This document shows positions 24,004 through 33,551 of a DNA stretch of 42,500 bases, piece by piece (position 1 is the stretch's first letter; each line of letters starts with the position of its first letter). The notes under the pieces are model-generated. The model made no database searches and had not been told where the DNA came from. It worked only from the letters and a program-made list of their open reading frames with translations. Both the position numbers and the translations under genes were made by a program. Where the stretch lies: contig DGTP01000001.1 in assembly GCA_002394335.1 (NCBI GenBank), positions 103,403 through 145,902 on the forward strand, written 5' to 3'. The DNA is from Bacteroidales bacterium UBA4333 (GTDB lineage Bacteria > Bacteroidota > Bacteroidia > Bacteroidales > Paludibacteraceae).

Positions 24004-25710
24004 TTATTTGTCGTGTTTATGTTCGTACAATGCCTCCTCTACGTTGATAATATAGTCGCCCATCTTTTCCATTTCGAGCACTATATCCATATAATTCACT
24101 CCGGTAGAGTAGTCATATACATGATCTGTAATGTCTTGCATGTTGCGAGTCTTCAGTTCATCACGGAAATTATTGATCTCGTTTTCCATGTTGGTCATCT
24201 CAAGAAACTCATCTTCTGTGATATTCACGCGTTCCAAAGCTTCTACCATTTTGGCTTCGGCACCGGAGACGAGATAAATCATCAGTTCTATATTCTTGTT
24301 CTGAGTTTCATTATATTCAATCTTACTATCATGTTTGTGGCGGATATAACGAGACAGATTGTAATTGGCATCACCCACTGACTCCAACTCTGAAACGATA
24401 CGCAGCATTTTGTGTACTTCGCGTTTGGACAGTTCGGAGAGCCTGCCGTCTGCTACTTGGTTCAGGTACTGTGCTATCTCGTATTCCATATTATCGCATA
24501 TACCCTCGTATTTATCAATACGGGCAGCTATCTTCTCAAACAGTTCCTCATCCTCTTCGTTCAGCAACTCATGGATCATGCCTACCATCCGCTGGGTTCG
24601 GACAGCGAAGACGTGAACTTCTTTCCATGCCTGCAGAATCGACAACTCGGATGTGGACATCAGTCCTCCTGAGATAAAATGCAACTGGCTGTCGGTAAGT
24701 TTCTCTTCCGGTTTCGATGGAATAATCATCGTCACCAGACGCTCCAACAGGGGCACAAAACCTATCAAAATCATCGTATTGATGATATTAAACGAGGTAT
24801 GGAAAGTTGCCAAAACGGCATTCAGTTTGTCTGGCGAGACATCCGAAGGAACCCCCGGAGTGAACTCCACGCCCCATACCTCGCACACTCCGCCAACAAA
24901 CCAACGGAACACACATAACACCCACACCACGCCGAAGAGATTGAACACCAAGTGCGCCATAGCGGCGCGGCGTGCCTGTACAGATGCGGACAGAGCAACC
25001 ACATTAGAGGTTATAGTCGTACCGATATTCTCTCCAAGAACCAGTGCTATTCCCATGTCAATAGGTAACACATGCGTGGAGCAGAGTGTCATTGTGATAG
25101 CCATGATAGCAGCAGAAGATTGTACCGCAAAAGTCAATATGCCACCTACCAGCAAATAGAGGAAATAACTGCCGTAACCCCAACTCGAGGTCGCCACGAA
25201 GAAATTGCGCACCGGTGCCATCTGATCCAGGTGCATCTCAGAAGCATTGATTTTAAGCGTTGTCAGCCCCAGTAGCATAAGCGCCAAACCTAACAGGAAC
25301 TCGCCCAAATCAGTATTCCTGCGATAATGGATCAGTGCTACGGCAAGAATAATCGTTGTATAAACCACAAAACGCAAGTCAAACGAACCGCCTCCCAGCA
25401 CCATAATCCACGCCGTAAAGGTTGTACCGATATTGGCACCCATGATTACAGAGATAGCCTGAGCCAAAGAAAGGATTCCTGCAGATACGAAACTGACGGT
25501 CATCACCGTCGTGGCAGTAGATGACTGGATAGCTGCTGTAATAAAGGCTCCGGTCAGCACACCCGTGAAACGGTTGGTGGTCATTTTGCCAAGCACATTG
25601 CTCAGTGTACTACCTGCCATCTTCTGCAAGCCTTCACTCATCACTTTCATTCCGTACATCAGCATTGCCACGGAACCGATGAGTGTCATTATCTGTATAA
25701 AAAGTGTCAT
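24004..25710 (-). CDS. Na/phosphate cotransporter family protein with PhoU-like C-terminal domain
   Basis: The 568-residue inner-membrane protein contains the duplicated QSS motifs of the Na/Pi-II family (AAIQSSTATTVMTVSFV about 60 and FAVQSSAAIMAITMTL about 200). Paired GTT motifs are also present (GANIGTTFTAW, GENIGTTITSNVV). Residues about 350-568 form a cytoplasmic PhoU-like helical domain (ELESVGDANYNLSRYIRHKH). It is expected to import or balance phosphate with sodium. It has its own promoter and ends 4 nt before the B12 riboswitch. Confidence 0.9.
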   Translation of the reverse strand: MTLFIQIMTLIGSVAMLMYGMKVMSEGLQKMAGSTLSNVLGKMTTNRFTGVLTGAFITAAIQSSTATTVMTVSFVSAGILSLAQAISVIMGANIGTTFTAWIMVLGGGSFDLRFVVYTTIILAVALIHYRRNTDLGEFLLGLALMLLGLTTLKINASEMHLDQMAPVRNFFVATSSWGYGSYFLYLLVGGILTFAVQSSAAIMAITMTLCSTHVLPIDMGIALVLGENIGTTITSNVVALSASVQARRAAMAHLVFNLFGVVWVLCVFRWFVGGVCEVWGVEFTPGVPSDVSPDKLNAVLATFHTSFNIINTMILIGFVPLLERLVTMIIPSKPEEKLTDSQLHFISGGLMSTSELSILQAWKEVHVFAVRTQRMVGMIHELLNEEDEELFEKIAARIDKYEGICDNMEYEIAQYLNQVADGRLSELSKREVHKMLRIVSELESVGDANYNLSRYIRHKHDSKIEYNETQNKNIELMIYLVSGAEAKMVEALERVNITEDEFLEMTNMENEINNFRDELKTRNMQDITDHVYDYSTGVNYMDIVLEMEKMGDYIINVEEALYEHKHDK

Positions 25711-25737
25711 CTACTACTTAAACTTAGAAATCCGATG

Positions 25738-25768
25738 CAAAGATAATAAAAAAAATACAGACTACCAA
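25738..25768 (-). promoter_or_regulatory. Promoter of the Na/phosphate cotransporter gene
   Basis: Minus strand: TTG (25766-25768), exactly 20 nt, TATCTTTG (25738-25745), 27 nt before the start codon. Unlike the others it lacks the extended TTGCATATGTC -33 region (TTGGTAGTCTG here). Confidence 0.7.
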
Positions 25769-25871
25769 ATTTTATATCCATATTTTTGCTGATTAGTAAA
25801 AAAATGTACCATAAAAAAGTCCTATGGCATAGAATTTGCTCATTAAAAGACAAAATCAAATTATTCAGAAT

Positions 25872-27656
25872 ATGAAACAACGAGTGTTATTTTTATTTTC
25901 TGTTCTCTTCCTTTCGGTGTCGAGTTATGCAGCGAGAGTGTCGGTTGTAGTGGCGGATTCTGCTAATTCGCTCATTCCCGAAGCCTCCGTTAAGAATCTC
26001 TGCTCGCGTAAGAGTTATACCACCTCGGTTGACGGGCGTGCAATTGTGATGATGACTAAGAACCAATGGATTCGCATCTCTGCTGACGGGTATAAATCCC
26101 GCAAAATGCGCTGGAACGGTAAGGATTCCCTTCTCTGGGTGACATTAACTCCTCTGCCTGCGAAACAGACCAAGAGACCGAAACTTGGAAGTTATGCTTC
26201 GTCCGACGGAGTTGTTTTTTATAGTATGTCGCCCCGCACCTATACCTCCAAGTCTATTGACCACATTGCTCTTATGGAGACCATGGAAGCAGAAACAGAA
26301 TTGATGGATGAGAAAGTTTCAGCTCCGATAGCCTATGGAAAGGCAGGTAATAATATCTCCGCCGGCAAACTGACTGCCGGGGAGGTTAACGATTTCGCCA
26401 AATGGTATCAGTGGCCGTCTATCATAGACGACACCTTAAAAGACCATGTCTCTCTCTGGCGCATTGTGCCGCGCCATCGTTATACGGTGCAGGTGACCAA
26501 CAAAGAAGGCTTTCCGATAGTATCCCGCGCCGTTAATTTGCTAGACCATTCAGGTAACACAATTTATCAGGCAGTGACCGATAACACCGGTAAAGCAGAG
26601 CTTTGGTATCAGCTAATCAGCAATAACCTCTGCGGCAAACACGCAGGTCTGAAGATCCGCGTAGATAACCAAGTAATCGATGCCAAAGACTGGTATGAAG
26701 GTCTGAACCATATTATTTTGGACGAGCCATGCGAGGCAAGCGAGACTGCCGATGTCCTCTTTGTAGTGGACGCCACAGGTTCCATGGGCGATGAGATATA
26801 CTACCTGCAAGCAGAAATGAAGGATGTCATCCGTCGCTCGCAGAATGCAGTCGAAAACCTGCAGATACGTACCGGAGCAGTCTTCTATCGTGACTATAGC
26901 GATGACTATCTCACCCGTATCTCGCGTCTCACAGACAATATAGAAACCACCCAGCAGTTTATCGACAAACAGCACGCTAACGGTGGAGGCGACTATGAAG
27001 AGGCTATTCCCGAAGCGCTCAAAGCTGCGCTTAATGTCTCAGGTTGGAACGAAGAAGCCCGTGCACGTATTATATTCCTTGTGCTTGATGCACCTTGCCA
27101 CAAGGATTCGGCAACGCTTGCAATGCTTCACGAACAGATTCTCAATGCCTCTGCAATGGGTGTGCGTATCGTTCCCGTGGTATGCAGCGGTCTGGATAAA
27201 TCTGCAGAATTGCTGATGCGGGAAATAGCTTTGGCTACCAATGGTACTTCCTTCTTCCTGACTGACGACTCAGGTATCGGTGACTCTCATATCAAGCCAT
27301 CTACCGATTCTCTCAAGGTAGAACACCTCAATGATATGCTGGTACGAACCATTCAGGAGTTCACTACTATGCCGTCTTGTACGGTATCCGAAGAGGAGGG
27401 GGAGATGCATATCCTGCCGTATATACCGAATCCCTTCGAGGCGCAGGATCTGATTTCCGATCCTTCAATCCCGCACGGAGAAACAACGCTCTACCTGATT
27501 GATATGTCAGGTAAGGTGATAGCAATCTTTGAGGGTGAGATGGATGCTGTCTCTGCACAGCAGATATCCTCCCGCTACGGCTTGTCCAATGGCGTTTACC
27601 TCCTCAAAGCTTTTTATGACGGTCAATGGAACACCAAGAAACTAATCATCCGCTAA
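25872..27656 (+). CDS. Secreted VWA-domain protein with T9SS C-terminal sorting tail
   Basis: The ATG at 25872 gives 594 residues with a Sec signal peptide (MKQRVLFLFSVLFLSVSSYAA). A TTG 12 codons upstream is rejected. Domains in order: a carboxypeptidase-regulatory-like beta domain (25-100); a second Ig-like beta domain (about 205-255, YTVQVTNKEGFPIVSRAVNL); a von Willebrand A domain from about 297 with the MIDAS motif DATGSMG; and a C-terminal type A T9SS sorting domain (about 520-594), with IPNPFEAQ at its start and GVYLLKAFYDGQWNTKKLII at the end. It should be exported across the outer membrane by the Por machinery and attached to the surface. The ligand is unknown. A small lipoprotein gene follows 11 nt downstream. 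Confidence 0.88.
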   Translation: MKQRVLFLFSVLFLSVSSYAARVSVVVADSANSLIPEASVKNLCSRKSYTTSVDGRAIVMMTKNQWIRISADGYKSRKMRWNGKDSLLWVTLTPLPAKQTKRPKLGSYASSDGVVFYSMSPRTYTSKSIDHIALMETMEAETELMDEKVSAPIAYGKAGNNISAGKLTAGEVNDFAKWYQWPSIIDDTLKDHVSLWRIVPRHRYTVQVTNKEGFPIVSRAVNLLDHSGNTIYQAVTDNTGKAELWYQLISNNLCGKHAGLKIRVDNQVIDAKDWYEGLNHIILDEPCEASETADVLFVVDATGSMGDEIYYLQAEMKDVIRRSQNAVENLQIRTGAVFYRDYSDDYLTRISRLTDNIETTQQFIDKQHANGGGDYEEAIPEALKAALNVSGWNEEARARIIFLVLDAPCHKDSATLAMLHEQILNASAMGVRIVPVVCSGLDKSAELLMREIALATNGTSFFLTDDSGIGDSHIKPSTDSLKVEHLNDMLVRTIQEFTTMPSCTVSEEEGEMHILPYIPNPFEAQDLISDPSIPHGETTLYLIDMSGKVIAIFEGEMDAVSAQQISSRYGLSNGVYLLKAFYDGQWNTKKLIIR

Positions 27657-27667
27657 ATCACAAATAT

Positions 27668-28123
27668 ATGAAACATTCTAATTGGATATGTATGCTGTCA
27701 GCCATTCTTTTGGGCACAGTGCTCTTTACAGGCTGCGAGAAAAAAAATGTCATCTCTCCTGCAGCAGGGCATATATATGTAGCATCATGGGAAGACGGCT
27801 CATCCGAGACTGTCTATCTCTATGAAGACGGTAGCGCCGAGTTGATCCAAAGTCCCGTGGCTGCCAAGTCAATTGACAACACCCATCTTTATTGGGTGGA
27901 GGAAAACAATACCATTGACGTCAAATACGGCGAGAACAAAATTTGGCGGCAGGATTTGTGGAATCAGACTATTATTAGTGGCAAATTCGGATATTATGAT
28001 ATAAATGACGAGGAATTGGCGGACCCTAATGGGGTTAAGACTCCTGAACATCAATACGGAATGGGTATCAAGTTCATTTATCCGACCTCAAAAGCTACCA
28101 AATTGTATGTCTTAATCCAATAA
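27668..28123 (+). CDS. Small lipoprotein of unknown function
   Basis: The ATG at 27668 gives 151 residues with a lipoprotein signal ending LFTGC (Cys23) followed by EKKN. The mature part of about 128 residues looks beta-rich with acidic patches (YVASWEDGSSETVYLYEDGS); no family was recognised. It follows the VWA gene by 11 nt, so both are probably one operon. Its last 12 nt overlap the 3' end of folK on the other strand. Confidence 0.75.
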   Translation: MKHSNWICMLSAILLGTVLFTGCEKKNVISPAAGHIYVASWEDGSSETVYLYEDGSAELIQSPVAAKSIDNTHLYWVEENNTIDVKYGENKIWRQDLWNQTIISGKFGYYDINDEELADPNGVKTPEHQYGMGIKFIYPTSKATKLYVLIQ

Positions 28124-28549
28124 TAACTCCCTAAGAGGCACAACGACAAAATCCCGTTGTTCCCATAAAGGATGAGGAATGGTAAGTGTCGGCGATGAGA
28201 TGAATATCTCGTCGCCTTTTTCGTCAAATGCACGGATGAGGTCAATATCTATGCAGCGGTCTGCATAAACAGGTTTATCCGAAGAAGCTGCAGGACGGCT
28301 TTTAGCTGTTCTGCCCAACTGACGTTCAATGGCTTGGGTGTCTTCAAGCAGGGCGAACAAAGCAAGATTTGTTCTTATTCCAACGCAACAGTTGCAGAAC
28401 GGGTGTTCTGACTCAAATCCCCAAGGTTCAGAGTAATAGAAATGAGACTGACAAAAAACATTACCACTGCGGCTCAAAAGCGAAATGGCTTCATTAATCG
28501 TTTTCTCCCTGTCCCCCAAATTGGCTCCGAGTGATAGATAGACAATCAT
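28112..28549 (-). CDS. folK: 2-amino-4-hydroxy-6-hydroxymethyldihydropteridine pyrophosphokinase
   Basis: The ATG at 28547-28549 gives 145 residues starting MIVYLSLGANLGDREKTI, the typical HPPK N-terminus. Other motifs are YYSEPWGFESEHPFCNCCV, the catalytic CIDIDLI, and IPHPLWEQRDFVVVPL. It adds pyrophosphate to the pterin precursor of folate. The first 56 nt overlap the end of cvpA in another frame, and the 3' end overlaps the convergent lipoprotein gene by 12 nt. It is last of the nine-gene run starting at relA/spoT. Confidence 0.94.
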   Translation of the reverse strand: MIVYLSLGANLGDREKTINEAISLLSRSGNVFCQSHFYYSEPWGFESEHPFCNCCVGIRTNLALFALLEDTQAIERQLGRTAKSRPAASSDKPVYADRCIDIDLIRAFDEKGDEIFISSPTLTIPHPLWEQRDFVVVPLRELLLD

Positions 28550-29000
28550 GAGAAAGTTTGATTGTAGAAGAGTAGAGTGGAGACCCTGTTTTGGTGTCTT
28601 CGGACATAAAAGGCTTGAACTCGTCCAATTTTGAGATGGCAAACACTGCTACCAGCACCACAATACACCCTTTGACAAACCCAGCCACCCCGCCTAAGAG
28701 ACGGTTTAGAGTACTAAGATGTGCCGCTTGTACCAACTCTGAGAGCAGTCGCGCCCCCAAAGAGACAGCAGTACTGATCACCACAAACACCACGGCATAG
28801 GCAAAAGCCTCGGAGATGGCGGGGTGTAACTCCCACACATCAGTGATCCATATAGATACATCGCTGCCAAACATGCGGGATACATACAAGCCCACTGCTA
28901 CAGAGACGATACCTATCACCTCTTTGATAAATCCCCGCAGGAAACCCATAATCAGGCATCCTGCGAGGATAATAACTATGCTTAAATCAATCCAAGACAT
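28494..29000 (-). CDS. CvpA family membrane protein
   Basis: The 168-residue protein has four hydrophobic segments (about 5-25, 28-48, 64-84, 102-122) and the family pattern LSIVIILAGCLIMGFLRGFI near the N-terminus. CvpA proteins are linked to colicin V secretion in E. coli and to envelope homeostasis elsewhere; the mechanism is unclear. Its start immediately follows the stop codon of the DUF5689 gene, and its end overlaps folK by 56 nt. Confidence 0.85.
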   Translation of the reverse strand: MSWIDLSIVIILAGCLIMGFLRGFIKEVIGIVSVAVGLYVSRMFGSDVSIWITDVWELHPAISEAFAYAVVFVVISTAVSLGARLLSELVQAAHLSTLNRLLGGVAGFVKGCIVVLVAVFAISKLDEFKPFMSEDTKTGSPLYSSTIKLSHDCLSITRSQFGGQGEND

Positions 29001-30197
29001 TTATTTCTGTTTCGGGTCGTATTCCTCCGGCACCCATTTCTCGCCGGTGGTCTTATGCTGCATTATGACATCTTCGATGCCAATGCCGGGGATACCACGT
29101 GGTGTCACCGACCACTCGTAGCCGGTCAAACCGTTCGAAGCCATCGTAGAGGCTTTATCCAGATACCAGCCCAAGATACCTGTAACAGAACCTACATAGT
29201 TAGCGCAGTTGGTTACACCATGACGGTCTGCACCGGGAATATAGAAATAGGCAAACTTACTATACTCGGACGACGAGCACATGATCTTGTTGTTATAATC
29301 GTCTGCCAGTACACGCGATTGCGGATAGCCGATGTTATCTGTTGTAGGAGCAAAGACATTGGCATTGGACGAACTGTCCGGGTGCAAGGTGTCGCACTTA
29401 GCCAGTGAGCCGTTGTTGTCAAACTCTCCTGTGAAATGTACATTGCGAATAATAACCAAACGTCCGTCTGCCTTGCGCAGTGAACGCATACTTGACTCGT
29501 TGGGAGTAGGCTTGAGATCGATGTCGCGGTAGAGATCAGAGAGAGTCAAATCATCATATTTGAGTTTGCTTACTTCCGGAAAACCGATCATGTGGGTAGC
29601 ACGACGGAAAACCGAACCCTGAATACGTCCCGGACACCAGCCTACTTTCTGGCTTGCGTTCATTGCATAGATATTGTTGTTATAAGACGGGATACAGAGT
29701 TGTGGCTGGTTAGCATAGCGTCCCACTGCCAAACCGTTACAACGGATAATAATCTCTTGTCCCATTTGATACATACCATGGCTTGAACCCAAATCTACCG
29801 ATATACGCAAATTCTGCTGTTCACCGTTAACGATCTCTTGGATTACCATAGCCTTGTAAAAGTTACCGGCATAGTCATCCGTTGTAATACGCCCGCGGAT
29901 ATAGATGCCCGGGCCATTGGTTGGAATAGTATCTACCGAATAGAGATACAACTCATGCGTAGCGTCATAGGAACGCTCGCGATAAGGACAGGTATCGCTG
30001 GCGAAATTACCTCTTTCGGTCATGAATTTATCCAGAAAATCATCCAAATGGTAAACCGTACCATCGGCGGTCAGTTCGGCTACCTGCTCCTCGGATAAGA
30101 ACACGTCTTTTTCATTGAGGGCGCGAGGCTCACAGGACGCAAGGAAGAGCACAACTGTACCAAGTACAAAGTACAATAGATATTTAGTAGTTTTCAT
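29001..30197 (-). CDS. DUF5689 lipoprotein, partner of the TonB-dependent receptor
   Basis: The 398-residue protein has a lipoprotein signal ending LFLASC (Cys22). Around residues 85-190 it matches DUF5689, an OB-fold-like domain (YIRGRITTDDYAGNFYKAMV, then QNLRISVDLGS). A second beta-rich part follows (RLVIIRNVHFTGEFDNNG). Such proteins are typically encoded directly after a TonB-dependent receptor and are thought to be its surface-exposed partner; the cargo is unknown. The gene starts 5 nt after the receptor's stop codon. Confidence 0.8.
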   Translation of the reverse strand: MKTTKYLLYFVLGTVVLFLASCEPRALNEKDVFLSEEQVAELTADGTVYHLDDFLDKFMTERGNFASDTCPYRERSYDATHELYLYSVDTIPTNGPGIYIRGRITTDDYAGNFYKAMVIQEIVNGEQQNLRISVDLGSSHGMYQMGQEIIIRCNGLAVGRYANQPQLCIPSYNNNIYAMNASQKVGWCPGRIQGSVFRRATHMIGFPEVSKLKYDDLTLSDLYRDIDLKPTPNESSMRSLRKADGRLVIIRNVHFTGEFDNNGSLAKCDTLHPDSSSNANVFAPTTDNIGYPQSRVLADDYNNKIMCSSSEYSKFAYFYIPGADRHGVTNCANYVGSVTGILGWYLDKASTMASNGLTGYEWSVTPRGIPGIGIEDVIMQHKTTGEKWVPEEYDPKQK

Positions 30198-30202
30198 TGC
30201 TT

Positions 30203-33200
30203 TTAGAATTTATATGTTACAGACAGGAAGAAATTCACACCCCATGCATAGTAGTACTTGGAAGGATATTTCCAGGCATTAGCGGTGATTACTGAGTTCT
30301 GGTAGTCCTTAGCTCCCTGACGAACGGCGCGAGGCAAACGTGCCTGCTGGTAACCGCCAGTCTTGAAGTGGGTGTTGTTCGTCAGGTTGGTAACGCTCAA
30401 GTTGATCGATATCGACTGACGGTTCTTGAGATAGATCAGTTTACCTACCGATGCGTCAATGAGGAAACGGTTCAGCGGATTGGTAGCCGACAAACTCTCC
30501 TGCATTGTCATTACATTATACGGATACTTTAGTACAGGCACTCCATTGTCGTCCAGAACTGCGTTCCCGTATATCGGGTCTCCGGTTTCCGGATCAATTT
30601 CCACACGCAAAGCCTGACCGTCATCGGTCTTGATAGCATTGGCATAACTGTCTCCGAACCAACCGTTAACACTGCTACCATCTATGCGCTCGCCGGTATA
30701 TAGACCTTGCATTCTGCGCGAAGGAGCTACAGAGAGGTAGTTCCAGTCATGGTAACTAACCGTTACGTCTGCAAACCACATTTTCGGGTGGAAGAAAGAC
30801 AACTTGAGGCTGGCATTGGCTTGCGGACCCGTTGCCAACTTCAGACCCTTCAGCAGCACACGGTCCTGAGTCTCGAAAATCAGGTCTTTGGTCACTACAT
30901 CCTGAGTCATCGGCATTCCGTTCTCGGCAGAGGTGACAGCCAAGGCATCGCTGGTGTAGCGGTAGTCGCCTACAGAAGCGGCTCCAGTCAAAGTGAAATA
31001 GGTACCTAACTTAACTGCTATGGCTGCCTCGATACCCATGTGACGCTTGTCAATACCGGTCATTGCCTGATTTACAAACGTACGAGCCTCGTCATCATAG
31101 TAGCCGTTCAGTTCTGTTCCGTTCCAAGACTGGGTGAAGAATCCAGTCACACGTCCGCGAACGATTGGATAATTGAACTCATAGGTCAGGTCTGCAGACA
31201 CAACTTTCTCGCTTGCGGCATAGAAATCATGCAGTGATTTGGCATTATCGTGTGTATAGATGTTATCTACTACGCGGTCATGAATACGCTGCGAGATATA
31301 AGCGTCGCGGGCATAAGGCGCGCGTGTCTCAGCAAGAGCATTCACTTTTAATCGGTTACGTCCGTTGATCTTATAGGTAGCGCCTAGTTTGAAAGCAGGA
31401 TCCAGGAAATGGTGCGCTTCGCCTACCAAGGTGCTTCCGGCATTAGTGTTTTTGCCGTCTGTCATGTCTTGCAGCGCCTTTCTGCCAAGGTACTTCCAGT
31501 AGTTGTCTGTACCTCTCTTCTCATCCTCTTGGAGCGCTATAGTGGTCAGATACCATGCACGACCGTTGTGCATGTTCGTTGTACGCTGCATAGATGAGTA
31601 GTTGAGTTGCAGCGCATAGTATAAATCTACCTCATAGAAGTTCCATTCGTTCTGGAACCACGCTTTCATATTACCCATGTTTATGCGGTAGTCATAGCCG
31701 AAACGGCGTCCGTTTGCTGTGATGATATTATCGTAGCCCTCACGGATCTCATTCTTGCGGACGTTCTCTATATCTGCTTGTGTAAAGCCGCTGTTCGATG
31801 CCAACTCTTTGATATCCCGGTCAGCAAAAGCATCGATGTCAATCCATTGGTTTCCTCCCAGCAGATCATCGATGGTCTTGTAGTGGATACCCTGCGAGAA
31901 GCGTCCCTCCAAGCCGGCCGTCATCTTCAGGTGTGCAAACTTGGTGTTCTGATAATTGATACTTGCCGAAGCTTCCTGAATATCATTGTGGCGGCGCTCT
32001 ACGAAATAACGCGCAGCACCGGCAGGGTTGTTGGCATTGTTGGCAATATTCGATGCGTACAAGTTGTCCCAGTCAATCTGAGTAGTCTTGTTGTCGCGTG
32101 TCTGCCACAAGTGCACCAGATTGTTATATTGTGCCGGATCAATCGAGGGACCGATCAGATAGCCGTCGTCTGCCACCACTCCTGTACCCAAATTACGACC
32201 ACTCATATCTTTCCCTATGAAGTTACCCCATTGATAGTGAAGACCGTTCTCGTCAAAGAGCTGCCCGGCAGCTGTCTCATTATTAGGGTTATTGATCTGT
32301 CCGTCCCAGAAGAACGAAGGCAGGTTACGGTAGTAATCCGGACGGGGATCCGGTGCATTATAGTAGTTCAACGCCGAGTTGGAATACATAGAGTAGTGGT
32401 ATCCGGCAGCGAACTTCATCTTGTTATACTCGTCTATATTGAGGTCAAAAGCAGCTATCAACGTCGGGTCATATGACTTGACGATTCGGCTGTTACGCAC
32501 TTTGCCGTCCTGATATCCCCAATAGGGGTTGTAGTTGATTGAGCCGGTCAGGTCATATACCTCCTGTGTCACAGCAGCGTTCTGTCCGCGCTCTGTAGGA
32601 GCTCCAAAAGTGATCAGACGAAGGCGGTTTCCGCTCTTCCATGCTTTCTCTGCAGAGAGGAAATAACCCAATGAGTAGTATTTGATACCCTCGCCGATGA
32701 TACCTTTGTTATCCACGTACGGTGAGAAACGGTACGCCAACTGTGCTATCACCGACCATCCGTTTGCCATTACGCCCGAAGCATAAGTGGCATTGACACG
32801 GGCTTTGTAGTTACGGTTGGTTCCGGCTAAACCTACTTTCCATCCTTGTGCATAACGGCTCGCACCCATAAGGTAGTTGGTGGATTGTCCCAAACCGCCG
32901 AAAGTGAAAGCAGTAGCCTCCAGCGGGTTTACAACCTCTTTGTAGCGGCTTGCATCGTTAAGTCCGCCCATTGCAGAGTAGTTGAATTGTCCTCTTTCGG
33001 CTGAGTTGAACGGCAGTCCCTCTATATAATAGGTCTCCGCTGTCGAAGCATAACCACGGTTACGGTAGCGCGCCGTGGACCAGGCAAAAGAAGTTGTGGA
33101 GTTAAAGACATCCGTTGAAGCTGACGATGAAGAGGCTTGTGACTGCGAGCGGCCTTCGTCATCGTTCATCTCTTCCTCTGTCAGGTTAAGCAAAATCTCG

Positions 33201-33526
33201 TCTTGCGTTTGCTTGGCGATGTCCTGAGAGAGTTGGATAGCGGGCATCTCGACAGTCTTGTTCTCTTCCAACAGGACAAGCTCGATAGTGCCGACATAGC
33301 CTTCTGCCTCAACAATCACTTCTTCGTCCATCGCATCCAGATACAGCAGTTGGAATTCACCTTCTGCATTGGTTGTGGTGGCAATGTTTTGACCGCCTAA
33401 AAGCACCTTTGCACCAGCCACCGGGCTGTTGGTTCCGGCATCAATCACTTTGCCTCGCAACGTTGTTTGAGCCATGGCTGAGACAGTCAGCATGAGACCC
33501 AAAAGCATTGTTAGAACTTTGTTCAT
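30203..33526 (-). CDS. Large TonB-dependent receptor with N-terminal carboxypeptidase-regulatory-like domain
   Basis: The ATG at 33524-33526 gives 1107 residues with a signal peptide ending SAMAQ. Residues 22-105 form a carboxypeptidase-D-regulatory-like domain (TTLRGKVIDAGTNSPVAGAK). A Ser/Gln-rich acidic linker (LTEEEMNDDEGRSQSQASSS, about 128-147) leads into a plug (YYIEGLPFNSAERGQF). A large barrel ends in a beta-signal, FFLSVTYKF. It should import a ligand with TonB energy. With the DUF5689 lipoprotein it forms a two-component uptake or binding unit. It is not SusC-like and its substrate is unknown. It sits 25 nt after asnS. Confidence 0.85.
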   Translation of the reverse strand: MNKVLTMLLGLMLTVSAMAQTTLRGKVIDAGTNSPVAGAKVLLGGQNIATTTNAEGEFQLLYLDAMDEEVIVEAEGYVGTIELVLLEENKTVEMPAIQLSQDIAKQTQDEILLNLTEEEMNDDEGRSQSQASSSSASTDVFNSTTSFAWSTARYRNRGYASTAETYYIEGLPFNSAERGQFNYSAMGGLNDASRYKEVVNPLEATAFTFGGLGQSTNYLMGASRYAQGWKVGLAGTNRNYKARVNATYASGVMANGWSVIAQLAYRFSPYVDNKGIIGEGIKYYSLGYFLSAEKAWKSGNRLRLITFGAPTERGQNAAVTQEVYDLTGSINYNPYWGYQDGKVRNSRIVKSYDPTLIAAFDLNIDEYNKMKFAAGYHYSMYSNSALNYYNAPDPRPDYYRNLPSFFWDGQINNPNNETAAGQLFDENGLHYQWGNFIGKDMSGRNLGTGVVADDGYLIGPSIDPAQYNNLVHLWQTRDNKTTQIDWDNLYASNIANNANNPAGAARYFVERRHNDIQEASASINYQNTKFAHLKMTAGLEGRFSQGIHYKTIDDLLGGNQWIDIDAFADRDIKELASNSGFTQADIENVRKNEIREGYDNIITANGRRFGYDYRINMGNMKAWFQNEWNFYEVDLYYALQLNYSSMQRTTNMHNGRAWYLTTIALQEDEKRGTDNYWKYLGRKALQDMTDGKNTNAGSTLVGEAHHFLDPAFKLGATYKINGRNRLKVNALAETRAPYARDAYISQRIHDRVVDNIYTHDNAKSLHDFYAASEKVVSADLTYEFNYPIVRGRVTGFFTQSWNGTELNGYYDDEARTFVNQAMTGIDKRHMGIEAAIAVKLGTYFTLTGAASVGDYRYTSDALAVTSAENGMPMTQDVVTKDLIFETQDRVLLKGLKLATGPQANASLKLSFFHPKMWFADVTVSYHDWNYLSVAPSRRMQGLYTGERIDGSSVNGWFGDSYANAIKTDDGQALRVEIDPETGDPIYGNAVLDDNGVPVLKYPYNVMTMQESLSATNPLNRFLIDASVGKLIYLKNRQSISINLSVTNLTNNTHFKTGGYQQARLPRAVRQGAKDYQNSVITANAWKYPSKYYYAWGVNFFLSVTYKF

Positions 33527-33551
33527 AATAGTGGTATTAAATTTATAGTTA

